NCBI GenBank assembly: GCA_027257055.1
Contig: JAPVLO010000232.1
Coordinates: forward strand, 2,728,001 to 2,792,000
Length of the DNA stretch: 64,000 nt
Source: Cephalopachus bancanus
Lineage: Eukaryota; Chordata; Mammalia; Primates; Tarsiidae
Reading direction: 5' to 3'
Both the position numbers and the translations under genes were made by a program. The notes beneath the pieces are model-generated. The model was not told where the DNA came from. It ran no database searches and was given only the letters and a program-made list of their open reading frames with translations. This document shows, in pieces, positions 22,721 through 35,386 of the stretch. Numbering within the stretch: the first letter of the stretch is position 1; the number at the start of each line of letters is the position of its first letter.

Positions 22721-25700
22721 TCGGGGTTTCCTTTTGCCGCAGTCCATGGCTCTCTGCCCCTCCTACAGGGCCTCCAGGTACCATTTTGGTCACTGCCATC
22801 ATCACAAGGAAAAGACAGTTCTGCAACAGCCCAAGAGGGATGTGGTCTACAGACGTCACCAGACACACAGGAGAGGGCATGGCAATGCGGAAGAGCCCAC
22901 AAGAAACATTCCTACGTGAATGACACCATCAGGGCAGAGGCATACACAGACTATCGGTTGCAGAAAGAAAGGCTCAGAGTTGAACTCAATGGGCCTCATG
23001 GGATGCTTCACCAGCCCAGGCACAGGCTCCCTGCTTCTTCTAAAGTCGGGGGTTGGGGGCAGCCCAGTCTCGTCATACCAATACCAGTGCTTCCCAGAGT
23101 TCCACACACAGGGTCTCCTCCGGCACATTTCTGGGAATCATCCTAACACCATCTGAGAGATTCATAATTTGTGGCATGAAAGGACTGAAGCATCTTTTTA
23201 AGAACTATGTTTAACCTTATCTCAGTCTCTCCTAAATATCGTATTCCCTAAACCACTTTTGACTGGAACGCCCACTAGCATTCCTTAAAGAGAATATTCG
23301 CTAGAAATTCTATGAGACACCAATCCAAAGTGCGCTCCTGCCTCTAGGAAGCACAACTTCAGGAGTCAGACACCACCAGGAGAAGCCTTTGGGCCAATCT
23401 CCCCTCTGCATTTCCGGCTGAGTCGCCTTCTTTGGCACCAGGCTCCCAGGTGCCCCAGGTCACCGAGGGTCCCGGCCGGGTCCTGGGGTGCTGGGGCATG
23501 GCAAGGCCCCCATGGAGACCTGGCTGGGCACCGACCTTCCCAGGACACCAGAGCTCATGACGGACTTCCCGCTCTTTCTCGGAAGAGCTGTGTGGGCTCA
23601 GAGACTCACTCCCCCTTCCCTGGCTTGTATTTTCCACTCCGTAAAGATGAAGGCAACAGTCCCCGCTTTTTGATGGGCTCCCATAAAGCCACCTGCGCTC
23701 ACGCCAGTAAATGTCTTTGGACTTTTCAAACAAAGGAGTGAAATGAAATACAAGGTGTCACATTTTTAAAGACTTCGGTCCAGCCAGAGGAAAAGGCATC
23801 TGGAAAACAGCAGGCAGGCTCCCGCCAGGGAGTGTGTGAAACCAGCCAACTCGGAGCTCTCCGGGGTCCTGGGGGCTGCCCTGCACACTCCCAGGCGAGG
23901 GGCAGGTAAGCCTTGTGTGTCCAAGGATGACAGCGTGCTAGTATCTCAAGCCCCTCTCTGACCTCTCCTCTTCTTCCTCCCTGGGTGGGGGCAGCCAGGA
24001 GGAGGGGGAGAGAGGGGGCAAGCCGGGCAGGCCATGTGCAAAGCAGATGTCTGGCCTCTCCTGTGTGGTCTGGTCCACCAACTCAGGCAAAACGACACTG
24101 TCTCCCCTCCTTCAGGAGTCAAGTTTAGGAGGGAGTCCAAGAGCTAGTCTGATCTGTGTCACTCCTCCCTGGAATGAGGAAATGATGAGGCGATAGGTGA
24201 CGGAGGGTAAGAGAAGAACAGGAGGGAGGAAGGAAAAATCCAGGCAAAGGGAAGAGACTGCCTCATCCCCGCTGGATTCAACCATGGCAACATGCTAGGC
24301 CTTTCAGGGGCGGAAGGGGTGCCAGGACTCACAGGACCCATGAATGTTCTACCTCCAGCTCACAAGGCATCTGCATCCCTGCCTGTCTTGGGCCTAACTG
24401 TGCTGCAGGACTTTTGTCATCAGCAGACATGGTGCCTTGCCTGTGATGACCCATTCTCCAAGTAGATGGGGCTGAAAGGCTGCTCACACTGCACAAGGGA
24501 AACTGAGGCAGGAGGAAAGGCAGTCCACAGTTCACAGTCCACCACCACCCCTGCCGCAAACACAGACCTCACGAACCCAAGGGAGGCTCTGGGCCTTTCC
24601 GCCCCCAGTATTACATTTCCGGGTTACCAAATAGCTTCCCCCCTTGGCTGGGCAAAAACACAAACAAACAGCCACCTACCAAAAAGGCACACATCTGGTC
24701 AAGTGCACCATTAAATCAGCAGAAAGTCAGGGACCAGCAAGCCCTGTCCTCTGTGGGGCCTCATGCACCAAGAGGCCTGAGCAAGATCTAGGGTGATGAC
24801 GGCTCTCCCCCTAAGCTTCCCATGAGTCAGCTCTCTCTCTGAGTGGGGCTCCAGGTGATGAACCAGCCGTGGAAGCCTCTGACCAAGCACAGTCCAGGTC
24901 TGCATGGTTGCCGGGACCCCCAACTGTGGCTGGAGGTAACTGTACTCTTGGCTTCCTCCACGCTGCGGGGGGTGGGGAGGGATTTTTAACATTCAAGCAG
25001 CAGAAAAGTCACAGAACTTGGGTCCAAGTGGCAGCCCAGCCGCTGGCTCCTGCACAACTTTCTCCTGCTGTTCTCTGACGCTGACATCCTCTGGCTATCA
25101 GACAGGTAGGGTAACAGGAGCAGCGGCCCCAGTGGACTGGAAAGCACTGCTTTCCATGTAAGATATTTCATGTGGGTGCTTTCCGTGGAAATCCTGCCCA
25201 GAACGGGGGTAGAACAGCTGCCAGGCGTGGCCCTCACATGTCTCCTGACTTGGCATGGCCTTCAAGCACAGCATGTACCGCTGGGTCCCGGCCACAGCCA
25301 CCGGGTCATTACAGAGCCTGAAGCAGGAGGAAGGAGGTCCCCAGGGCCCATAGACCCAGGTTGGGGAGGCAGAGGCAGCAGATGGGGCTGTCCAGCCCAG
25401 AAGGGAAGGTTAATTGGTGAAAGCCTCTAACAGGTGAGGCTGGTGTGGATTCCTAAGCACCCTGGGTGACAGGAGAAGAGAGTGTTTGCTCTGGTCTAGC
25501 TGAGCCTCCCCCTGGGTCCCATTAACGGTAAGATCAGAGCTGCAACCAGAGAAGCCAAAATCAGTCTCCATTGTGCCCAGGAACCCAGCTGTGCTCGAGG
25601 CACAGGGCTGGCCCCTTATCACCCCACAAATACAACTGCATGATGGCCACTGTCATAAAGCTTGTTTATTAGACATCAACCAACTCCCTCCTTACAAGGG

Positions 25701-25950
25701 AAGGAAATAGGGGTCCATGGCCTGGGGATATATGTAGGGCCCACTCAGGCAACCCTGTCCACAGACCAGAGCCCTGACAGGGCCAAGCCCTGAGTCCCTC
25801 TCAGAAAGATGCTTGATATCCACATGTCCTCATAAAATGTGTGGGGTATAAATTAAGACAGATGATCCACCGCACTCCAGGTATTAGGAGCTCAAAGATA
25901 AGGCCATGTTTTATGTATCTGCATACCCTTGGCCTAGTGCTTGGCTCATA
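22721..25950. other. Intronic sequence without a recognised gene
   Basis: Mostly unique, moderately GC-rich sequence next to exon 3. No domain or clear repeat seen. A CpG-richer patch at 23400-23560 is too small to call an island. Confidence 0.45.
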
Positions 25951-25956
25951 GGAGAT

Positions 25957-25958
<2 letters not shown>

Positions 25959-26004
<46 letters not shown>

Positions 26005-26036
26005 ATATATATATATATATATGTACACACACACAC
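25959..26036. repeat. Compound (GT)n(TA)n(AC)n palindrome
   Basis: About 22 GT units run into ACATATATATATATATATGT and then AC units, so that the last 46 bases or so form a near-perfect inverted repeat centred in the TA run. Hairpin or cruciform formation is possible. Confidence 0.95.
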
Positions 26037-26055
26037 CCATTCATATGTATATATA

Positions 26056-26505
26056 TATGGATTGGATGAATGGGTGGGTGGGTGGGTGGGTGGGTGGCTG
26101 GATGAATGGGTAGATGGATGGGTAGGTGGGTAGATAGATGGTTGATTGGATGAATGGGTGGATGGTGGTTGGCTGAATGGATGGATAGAAGAATGGATGG
26201 ATGGGTGGATGGATGAGTGGCTGAATGGATGAATGGGTAGCTGGATGGATAGGTGGATGGATGGGTGGATGGATGGATGAATGGGTGGATCAATGGGTGG
26301 CTGGATGGGTGGCTGGCTTATTTCTGACCTTTCCATAATAAGAACTTGATGTGGGTTGGATGAATAAGAACTGGATGGATGGGTGGATGAATGGGTGGCT
26401 GGCTAGATGGGTGGGTGGGTGGGTATGTGAATGGATGAATGGGTGTCTGAGTGGATTATTGGATGGTTGGTTGGGTGGATGGGTGGGTGTATGGATGGCT
26501 AAATA
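26056..26505. repeat. TGGA/TGGG minisatellite
   Basis: A long array of TGGA, TGGG and TGAA tetramers, often arranged as 12- or 16-base higher units (GGATGAATGGGT, GGATGGATGGGT). It is interrupted at about 26318-26352 by a unique segment (TTATTTCTGACC...). The Pro/His/Thr-rich open frames on the minus strand are artefacts. Confidence 0.95.
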
Positions 26506-26527
26506 CAAGCCTGAGTTTCACAGTAGC

Positions 26528-26735
26528 TAGCAGTATAGAACCAGAGAAAGAGTGCCTATGTTTGAATCCCAGTTCTGCCACTAAATGTGTGACTTTGGGC
26601 AATCACTCAACCTCCCTGTGCCTCAGTTGTCACCTGTAGAATGGAGATTATAATAATAGTATATACCTTATAGTGCTGTGGTGAGAATTAAATGATATAA
26701 CACTACAGAATAGCATCTGGCACTTTGTAATTGCT
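26528..26735 (+). mobile_element. MIR SINE, near full length
   Basis: Contains the ordered MIR landmarks: GAATCCCAGTTCTGCCACTA, GTGACTTTGGGCAA, CCTCAGTTGTCACCTGTAGA, AATGGAGATTATAATAATAG, GGTGAGAATTAAATGATATA, then GCATCTGGCACTTTGTAA. The order and spacing are right for plus orientation. Confidence 0.92.
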
Positions 26736-26739
26736 GTGG

Positions 26740-27284
26740 GAGTGTTTGCTCTTACTATTGTTGTTAGACAATCCAGATGACCTCTGTGAGTCTTGGCCTC
26801 CTTGAGGAAATTCATGGTGTCCACTTAGAGGTCAAGGTGAAAGGGCTAATGCTGTCGAAATGAAATAGCAAACATAGGACTTCCTAAAGAGCTTCCAGAC
26901 TAGGACAGACATCTGGCCAGTGAGGCTGGATGAAGGAGCAGAGAAGCAGTCTCAGTTCCAGAAGACGGAGCGCCATTAGTCGGTCATGTACACTCGGGAA
27001 CCCCTCTCCAGACCTACTGGGTCAGGAAATCTGGAGGTGGGACTCAGGCATCTGCATCGTAATGTCCTCCTATGGTTCCAACTGGCTCTTGCCAAGGTGT
27101 GAGCAACCCTGTCCTAGATCACTGTGAAGGCCCCTTCCTAGCCGAGAACTGGGGAGCATGGTGGATAACGAGAATCCTCACCCTAGGGTGGAGTCCTGAA
27201 CTGGACTTGGGGGCACAGAGGCCTCTCCGGTGGGGCCAGCCAAGTAGTGGAGGTGGAGGAGGCGAGGGAGCCAGAGCTGACACT
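26740..27284. other. Intronic sequence without a recognised gene
   Basis: No family recognised; may contain further old repeat decay next to the MIR. Confidence 0.4.
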
Positions 27285-27440
27285 CCGCATTACAATCTAA
27301 TAGCTCAGCGCACTTCGCTCCTGCAAGGCGCAAAGGTTACCGTGCAATTACGTGTCGCCACATACAAATGACAGAGCAGTTACGGTTACTTTACCAATTA
27401 CAGGGAAATTGCTCCCACTCTGCAGAGACTGGCACTCCGG
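27285..27440. promoter_or_regulatory. Candidate conserved non-coding element
   Basis: Repeat-free with retained CpGs and several homeobox-like sites: TACAATCTAATAGC (27291), GTGCAATTACGTGTCG (27343), TTACCAATTACAGGG (27392). CAATTA-type cores recur in about 60 bases. Suggested by texture only. Confidence 0.25.
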
Positions 27441-27444
27441 AAAG

Positions 27445-28815
27445 CTCCATCATGTCCACGGAAAGGGGATCATAAATGCAGGCAGTGCCCTTCCCCGGCA
27501 GGCTCCCCAACGCCAGGGCAGAGCTGAAGCCATCCCCCAAGGTCCCTAGAAGTGTCCAGTGGGCTCCAGGGAGACTCCTTGGGGAGGGCGGGAGGAGGGG
27601 CCAGACCTAGGAGACAGCAGGGGCCTTACCTGGAGTCCCCAGCACCTTCCCCAATTCCAGGCCAATGGCACATTCAAGGGACCAGCCCTCGCCCTGACCC
27701 CCAGGCCCATCTGTCTTGAAGACTGCAGGTGATGGACAGGAGCCTGATCTCGAAATCCCCCTGAGCCCAGCTGGCACAGCCCCTGGTCTGATTCCTGATG
27801 GCACCCCTCTGCCAAGCAAAACCAGCTCAATCCCGGCCCAAGGCTGCCCCACCTTGCAGAAAGCCCACATCAAGTTCTTATTACAGAAAGGTCAGAAATA
27901 AGCCAGAGCTCATAGTCCAAGTGCAGTGTTAATGAGATGAAGGCAGGCAGGTCCATCCCCCCGTGGGCCACCTGGCTCGGGGACACCGTCTCTTCCATAG
28001 CCATGGGCTACCCTCTTACCCAGGGATCTACTGCTTACAAACACCCCAACGAGGCAGCACAGGTGAGCGGTGGGGATGGGCCAGTGCAGCTGACTCCTTT
28101 GACCACGGGTGAGCCTGCCCGGGTGCTGGGGGCCGATGCAGCCATCTCTGAGCCCAGGATGGAAAACCAAGGTGGACCAGGTCCTCCTGCCACTCCATGA
28201 GCAGATCCCATGGCCCAACAAAGAGAGGAATCCCCACACCCAGTCCTCCTGCCCTTCCTGAGTGCAAAAGTGTCACCCAGTCTTATGCTCCCCCCACGGC
28301 AGGGCAACCCCTTCCTGCCCATCACATGGGGTAAGAAGGCAGCAGAGATTTGCCCATGCAAACCCACCATGGGGTCATCTGGACCCGTAGACTGTCTTTC
28401 TCCATTTTTTTGTCTATCCAAATGGCCTGCTTTCCACTCAATGATGACAATGCTATTGACTTTTCTTCAGTTATCCAGCTGCTTAAGAACACTTACGGAG
28501 AAGCTACAAAGACCAAGCACCAGGTGAGGTCCCAAGAACATAAAGATGAAAAGGTCTCAGGTTCTGTCCCAAAAGAACTGTCCCTGTTCTCGTGGGGAAG
28601 AGAGACCCAGGCCGGACTAGACAAGGCCATCTGCATCCCACTTCTGTCGGACATCTGAGCAGTACTGAACAGGAGCCACCCCCTGCCTGGGGGAGCAGGT
28701 GCGCCTCTGAGAAAGAGGAGAGGTGTGGGTCAAGTCCAAGTGCTCCAGTTTTTAGAGTAGGATGTTGCACTTCTTCCACACATCATATTTCAGATGAGGG
28801 AAGTGACTTATCACC
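27445..28815. other. Intronic sequence without a recognised gene
   Basis: GC-rich unique sequence. Open frames up to 128 residues on either strand have no family resemblance. Confidence 0.45.
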
Positions 28816-28819
28816 ATAA

Positions 28820-28945
28820 AATCCAACAGCCCCATTTTACAGAAGAGGACCCCAAGGCCTGGAGAGTAAAGTGCTTCCTCTAGGTAACCATCAAGTTGCA
28901 GGAAGAATAGGTGCTAATCCCCAGAGGCAACTCACAGGTCACAAG
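28820..28945 (-). repeat. MIR-like relic
   Basis: CCCCATTTTACAGAAGAGGA followed by GTGCTTCCTCTAGGTAACCA and a CAAGTTGCAGG tail is a decayed MIR core in reverse orientation. Confidence 0.6.
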
Positions 28946-28949
28946 CAGG

Positions 28950-30895
28950 GGTCTCCTCTTGGGTTGTCAGGGAGGCCCCAAAGGGAGCCCACGCCAGGAT
29001 GGGGAAGACAGGAAAGTGCCAGGGAAACCACACCTCCATGCCTCTCCTGGCCCAGGAGGAGGGCTCTGCCCCTTGGCCATCTCCAGCACCTGGAAGCAAC
29101 CATGAGCCCTACCTAGGACCCCTCGGCTGGCCACCAGAGCCAGACTTCTTTCATTCTGGGGTCCATTTGTCCCAGAGGAAAGTGAGAGTCAAAGTTTTGA
29201 AAAGAAATACAAGTTCGGAGAAAAAAAGCATGCCCACGAGCTGCCCGCTGACATGGAAGAACGGGTCTCTAGATGTTCCATGCTCAGCAGCCCTAAACTT
29301 CTCCCCATTAATTGCACTGACACACACACACGTGTGCACAGACACGTCCCTGGGACTAACCACAGCAAACCTCTGCTGGAAATGAGGGGCTGGTGAATGA
29401 TGCATATGGGGGTGACCGCCCACTTATTGGAAACCATATCTCTACTATGACTGCTGCCCCCAAGGTGTTTAGAAGCACATCAGGGTCTGGTGCACAAAAC
29501 TTGCCCACTCCTGGTGGTGACTCAGTGTGCCTTCTGTGCTACTTCCCGGGGGGTAGAGGTCTGCAAAAAGGCCCTGGGGGGTGGAAACCTCCCTGGGAGG
29601 CCCTAGTAGGCTCGGATGTAACCAACCAGAAAGCCTCTTATCCTCACACTTCAATGATCATTTCTGTAACAAAGAAAGCAAAAAAACCCTGACTCTCCAA
29701 CCCTCTGATTGCTTTGCTGTTCTGTGTGAACTTTCCTTTCTCTGTTATGATTTCTAGCCCTCCCCGAAAGGGCGGCCGTGCTGAACCTAGGAGGTTGAAC
29801 TCTCTGGAAAGAAAGCCAGAGAAGTCCTGTGACAGGTGATATTGGCCCAGCACCCTGGCTGTGAGCACACCTGGAGGTAGAACGTGAGAATGAGGCCTCA
29901 TCCACCGGGTTACTAGTGCATCCTCTGGAATGATTCTTCACTGTGTCTGCTTCAGTGTACAGGGAGAGAGGTAGAGCCCACAAGCCACTGCCGCAGGACA
30001 GAGTCAGACAAACACACCATTGCAGGGGCTTTGGGAAAAAGCATCTCCTTCCGAGTAGGAAAAATAACCCAACCATTGCATTATCCCTCTGATCCTCAGA
30101 TTCGCTTTCTGTGGTTTCAGATCAACCTCGGTCCCAACACAGGAGCCTTCCACCCAGTAAGAGATTTTGAGAGCGAGAGGTGACCACGTTCCATAACTTG
30201 TATTACAGTATGTTGTTCTAATTGCTCTAGCATATTATGCATTGCCGTTGGTCACCTCTCTCTGTGTCTAATTCATCGATCATACTTCTATCATAGGCTT
30301 GTGTGTGTAAAGAAAGCACAGTATCCAAAGTGTTCAGCACTAGCTGTGGTCTCAGACATCCACTGGGGTCTTGGGGAGCACCCACCCAAGGATAAGGGGG
30401 GCACACCACAGCCAAAGTTCCTAAGAACCAAGCTTTGCTTCTAGGCATCTCAGAATAGAGGTGAGTAGCCTGACACAAACAGAAAGTCACTGAGGTCGGG
30501 GTGAAGAAGGGACTTCTGATGTAAATATTCATTGAACCGACACACTTACCTATGGACAAGGAAAGCCACCTGCTAAAAGCAGCGCTCCTTTTAATACTCA
30601 TTCTGAAGTTTCTATGTGTGTCTGGGAACTAGCTGTGGCCCCATCCCACCAGATACCTAAGTGGCTTTCATTCATCATGAGAACAAGCTATCCTAACAGA
30701 GAACTAAAGCCACTTAACTGAGCATTTTTACCAGGTGAGGGGCATTAAACTAAGCACACTTGCTGCAGGCCAGGTTGCAACCAACTGCAGGGTTGCTGGG
30801 CACAGTTCCAATTCAGGGTCCTGGGGGCAGAACCCGTGACCTTGTCTTCATCAGCTTGGTTGCTGAGAGCCTGTGTTCTTCCCTTTGAGAAGCAG
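28950..30895. other. Intronic sequence without a recognised gene
   Basis: Includes an AT-rich block at about 30170-30300 with TTCTAATTGCTCTAG and CATATTATGCATTG, which could be a conserved element. No gene recognised. Confidence 0.4.
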
Positions 30896-30900
30896 AGAGG

Positions 30901-31192
30901 GGCAGGGCACAGAGACTCACGCTTGTAATGCCAGTATTTTGGGAGGCCAAGGTGGGAGGATCACTTGAATCCAGGAGCTCAAGACCAGCTTGGGCAACAT
31001 AGCAAGACCATGTCTCTGCAAAGCATGAAAAAGTTAGCTGGGCATGGTGGCATGTGCCTGCAGTTTCAGCTCTTTGGGAGGCTGAGGTGGAAGGATTGCC
31101 TGAGCCCAGAGGTCAAGACTGTGATATGCTGTGATCGTGCCACTGCACTCTAGCCTGGGTGACACAGTGGGACTCCAACTAAAAAAAAAAAA
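30901..31192 (+). mobile_element. AluJ-like, plus orientation
   Basis: Starts GGGCAGGGCACAGAGACTCA, has both monomers, and ends in a 12-base A run at about 31181-31192. Diverged, with only weak flanking repeats (GAAGCA...). Confidence 0.9.
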
Positions 31193-31529
31193 GGAAGCAA
31201 ACAGGGCCATGGCACAATGACCCAAGAAAGGTCTGGACAGGCCAGTGCTAGGAGGCACCTGGCAGGAGAATCTGGACTCTGCATATGGCAGCCACGCAGG
31301 GGATTACTCCAGTAACCAAAAGTAGACCCGTGGGAAAGCCAGGGAAGTTCTTCAGCACAGCAAGTGATGCCATGCCAAGCCCACTGGGTGCTGCCTCTCT
31401 CCTTCCATGCCTCAGCCCCAGAGAACCCAGCAGATACCTGTTAGGGGAAGATGCACCCCACGCTGTCAGCCCGGCAATCCCAAGCTCCCACTCCCCTCCT
31501 AGCATCCATAGCAGATAATCTCAGCTGCA

Positions 31530-31815
31530 CGAGGACTGCAATTGAAGTGAGGAACACCACGATGATTCAGTTTGCGAGTTTTCTGACAGGCACCAGGAAG
31601 CTGTGGGCCCTGCTTGCCAGGGTGAATTATGGGGTAGGTCATTCCCTTGTTAGTGGGAATAAATTGTATTAGCCCCACTCCCGGGCCCAGCATCCTCCTC
31701 CTGCGCCCCTCGGCCCAGTATGCATCTGGGTAATGTGGCCTGTGTGCAGGATAAATCAGTCGAACAAATCCCATTATATTTTGGAACATTGACAGAGACA
31801 CAGTAATGACACCGA
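31530..31815. promoter_or_regulatory. Candidate conserved non-coding element
   Basis: Repeat-free and AT-rich with sites such as GGGTGAATTATGGGG (31619), GGGAATAAATTGTATTAG (31656), GGATAAATCAGTCG (31749) and AACATTGACAGAGA (31785). Suggested by texture only. Confidence 0.25.
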
Positions 31816-31819
31816 GACC

Positions 31820-33960
31820 AGGGAAAGATCTGGGCTTTCTTCTCTCCTGCTTATCCCGTTTCGTGCACGTGGACAGCATGTGGAGCCAGTCCTCTAGGGG
31901 GGAAAAATGTGAATTGAGAGGCTGGAGGGAGAAAAGCCCTCTTGGTTGTCTCTTTCTCCTTCTCTCCACCAACCTTGAGGATGAAAAGAAGCAAGTTCAG
32001 TGTGTGAAATGTGAAGGTATTCCCTGAAGGTCACAGCAACAAGGGTTGGGCTCAAAGTGCAGCCTCGCCTTCCAACACATTCACTTGGCATTCGTAGTGC
32101 TGCCATGCAGAAAGGCAGGTCCAAGGAGTGCAGCCCAGGGCCAGAGAGATTGGACATCACATCTGGGCTAGGCACAGCCCAAATTTCTCAGAATAACCAT
32201 CGGTGGAGAGAAATAAGTATAAGCATGGAATCCCGGCCACACAAGTGGGTCTCTTTTGGTACCTCTTTTGGTTGGTTATGGAACCAAAGGAGAGTATGCA
32301 GGGCGTGTGATGAAAATGTGCATGCCTTACAAATACAAGGCATGCCATGTCAACACTTGGAAATGTCTGTGTATCTCTCTTTCCCTATGATCCTCAACAC
32401 ACTTTACTAAAGAGCCACTAGGCTATCACCTCTATCTTGGAGACACTATGCATAATTCAAAGCAAAAGGGATGGATGTCCAGCCCAGTGACGTCTCCCAA
32501 GTGGGGACTGGCTGACACCCAGAGATCCAGCCTCCCAGGCCAGCCTCCCAGCCAAGATGGCATGCTGTGATGACATCAGGAATGGAAGAGAAGGCACAGA
32601 AGCCCAGATCTGGATGGTGGAGCAGGGCTGGGCTGTGTGCTGTGTGAACAAGAGTGTGACTCGACACGGGATGCAGCATGTATGCGTGGAGAGAAGTCTC
32701 TCTGTGTTCGTTGCTGAGTGTAGGGTGTGCTGTGAACATGTCATGGAAGGAGGGAAACAGAAAGAGGGGACAGGAGTGAGAGAGCAAGAGGTGGGAGGCG
32801 GAGAGAGCCACAGACAGACACCACCGGGGACAGGCATCAGCACAGAGAGGATGCGTATGCGCAGGAGCGTTGCGACTGTGGCACCAAGGCCGGGATCAGG
32901 CAGTGCTGTCAGCATCTCAGCACCGAGAGGCCCCATGCCCCCAGCCCTGACTCTACTCCAAGCTGTCCCGGAAACTGGTATGTAAAACTCGATGTGTGGG
33001 ATTCTTGGGTTCCATCTCTCTCTCTCTGCTGATCCAACAGCCTCCAGGGCAGGCACCCTGGGGGCACACTCAGCCTCTGATGCCAACCTCAGGCCCAGCA
33101 CAGCACCCAGGCTTCAGCCACCACAGATCACCCAAGGCACCATGCACACTAGGCTGAGATGGGATGCTCATCACATACCTTGCGGGCTGAAAAGAGGAGG
33201 TACCCAGGACAGGATCCATCTCATGGGAGAGAGGGAAGACTTGAATCTATAGTGACTGGACTGTGATGTGGCAACTTTGTCTACTTCTTGACCAAGAAAT
33301 CCAGAGTACAGGTCCATGGGCAGCTAGGGCTGGACACCTGGACCCATTGTGAGGAAGTATGGCTGACACGTGTACTTATGGGGACGTGAGGGTGGTACCC
33401 GGCATGCATGCTCAGGGGGCTGTGGCATGTGTGACAAATGTAGTGGAGATAAGAAAGGAAGGGCGGACAGGAGGAGGAGCTCTTGGCCTGAGAGGCCGGA
33501 AGCCGGCCAGAAAGAGCAAGCCCTGCCCGGCACCATCAACAACAGGATACAGCCCCATCTAGTCAGAGTCACGCTTCCTGCTGGCAGGAGCATACCCCAA
33601 GTGGACAGCAGAAACAGGGCCCAGAGCCTGGGAGGCCAGCCTGACCCTTCCGGAGACTCACTTTTGTGGGGCTTCAGGATCTCAGGGGCCAGACAATCCT
33701 GAGTGACCATCTGGGCTGGGCCGTGAGGCCAGCCAGAGTCTGGGGGAACCCTGTCTCTTCCCCAGGATTGCTGTGCCTGGGAAACCAGTGAGTCAAAGCA
33801 ACAGCACACATGGAGGGGTCTCCTCCACTACTCGCTGACGCACACACAGGGCAGGAAGGGCAGCTTTGGGCTCAAGAGAAAAAACTCAGAGCCCTGTGGC
33901 CCCTGTGGGACTGGGCAGGGCTGGTAGGTAAACCCCGGGGTCAGGTGAGAGCTGCGTCTA
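31820..33960. other. Intronic sequence without a recognised gene
   Basis: No known repeat is clear. The 214-residue minus-strand open frame at 32457-33101 has no recognisable family and overlaps frames on the other strand. Confidence 0.4.
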
Positions 33961-33967
33961 GCTATGG

Positions 33968-34007
33968 TCCCACTGTCCCCAAACACTACATGCCCTGGCT
34001 GCTTCCC
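33968..34007 (+). repeat. Direct repeat, copy A (contains an exact 23-base match)
   Basis: A 40-base block beginning TCCCACTG. Bases 33985-34007 are identical to 35363-35385, and the 15-17 bases before them also align with two or three changes. The origin is unknown; it may be part of a decayed interspersed element. Confidence 0.7.
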
Positions 34008-34009
34008 TC

Positions 34010-35340
34010 GCAGTGGTTAGGGAGTCCCACTGGCACGTCTTACTCAAGGGTCCAGGATGGCAAATGACTTACAACACTCAGACAATTCCCATACCATGAC
34101 TTATCCACCTCAGATGTCACTAGAACACCGAGAAACACTGTAGGAAAAAGGCCAGACTCGGAGTAGGCCTACATTGTAGGTTCCAGTCCATTCATGATAT
34201 AACCTCATGTTCCTCCATCCTCAACTGCAGAGGATGTTTGCCCTTCCACCTTTTCTACAGGGCTGCTGAGAGAAGAAAGGGGTGATAAAGTCCCTGGTGA
34301 CCCCAAGCACCATGTGAGCTCCAGTGTGTCATCGGACAGCTTGGAGGCCACCATTCTTTGCTCCCACTGTTGGGGCATGCCAGGTGTGAGGAGGTGATTC
34401 TGGAAAATAGTTTCTGTCCCAAGTGCCCAAACTTTCCTGCATAAGGTCACTCCACAGCCAAAGCCTGAGGGGAGACTGAGAAGCTGACTCTTGGTCCCTC
34501 TATGCTGCCTTCTTCATCCAGCCTAATTGGCACCACATCTGGGCATGTTTGGCAGCATGCCCACCTCTCAGTAGGTCCCACACTCTGGGAATACTGGAGT
34601 GGAGCAAGTGACAGTCATCTCTATGACACAGCCACTGTTCCTGTTGCATGACCACCAAGACCTGCTTGCATGCACATTCTCTCCACCACTGTGTAGGCTT
34701 CTGGAGACGGGCACCATGCCATGATTCTGGGCATCCCCCAGGAGGTAGGGCATCACCACACCCTTTCCTAGGGCCTGAGGAGAGCACCCCCATTCATTCG
34801 TTCATGTGGAGGATTTGTTCATTAGTGCTCTGTGAGTAATGAAGGCTGAAGGAGGGAGAGGTGGTGGAGAGAGTCACACCTGGGGACCCTGTGGGATGGG
34901 GCACAGGTGCCAGGCCCAGCACTGCCCAAGCTCCAGCCGGGGCCCACTGCAGGGCAGACACATCAAGTCCCCCAGAGGAGGGCAGAGAGTCATCACTTTT
35001 ACCTGCTCAGGGCCTTGGCATGTGACAGAGGTCCAGAGATCCTGGGTGGCAGCCTTCGAAAGCAACCAGAGATGAAGACACCCCACACCGAACAGAAGAA
35101 ATGGAGGATCCAGCCCCTGGGACTCACTCACATGAGAACTTCTTGGCAGGTTGGCCTCTGACTGGCCTCTAGTCCCGGAGGCCCAAGACACACTGGGGCC
35201 CGGATGAATCCCTCCAGGAGACCCCTTGCCCATGTCCTCATAGGATCCTTAGAGCAGTTTTCAGACACAAGCCCATTGGTCCTTGGTCACCTCTCTCCAC
35301 TAGGACACAGGGGAGAGTGTCTCTGAAGCCACAGGCAGAA
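34010..35340. other. Intronic sequence between the two direct repeat copies
   Basis: No gene or repeat family recognised in this 1.3-kb stretch. Confidence 0.4.
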
Positions 35341-35344
35341 GCTG

Positions 35345-35386
35345 TCCCACTGCCCCCCAAGTACTACATGCCCTGGCTGCTTCCCC
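35345..35386 (+). repeat. Direct repeat, copy B
   Basis: Partner of the block at 33968-34007, in the same orientation about 1,378 bases away. Sequence past the repeat diverges at once on the right side. Confidence 0.7.

Noticed and set aside
23400..23560. CpG-richer patch considered as a promoter island
   Set aside because: Too short and not dense enough; no transcript start evidence.
25911..26336. His/Pro/Thr-rich open frames resembling repeat proteins
   Set aside because: Produced by the TGGA minisatellite and the AC run.
19033..27358. Shared 13-base TGCAATTACGTGT at about 19034 and 27344
   Set aside because: Many 13-base matches are expected by chance within 64 kb.
32457..33101. 214-residue minus-strand open frame
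   Set aside because: No family resemblance and competing frames on both strands; chance.
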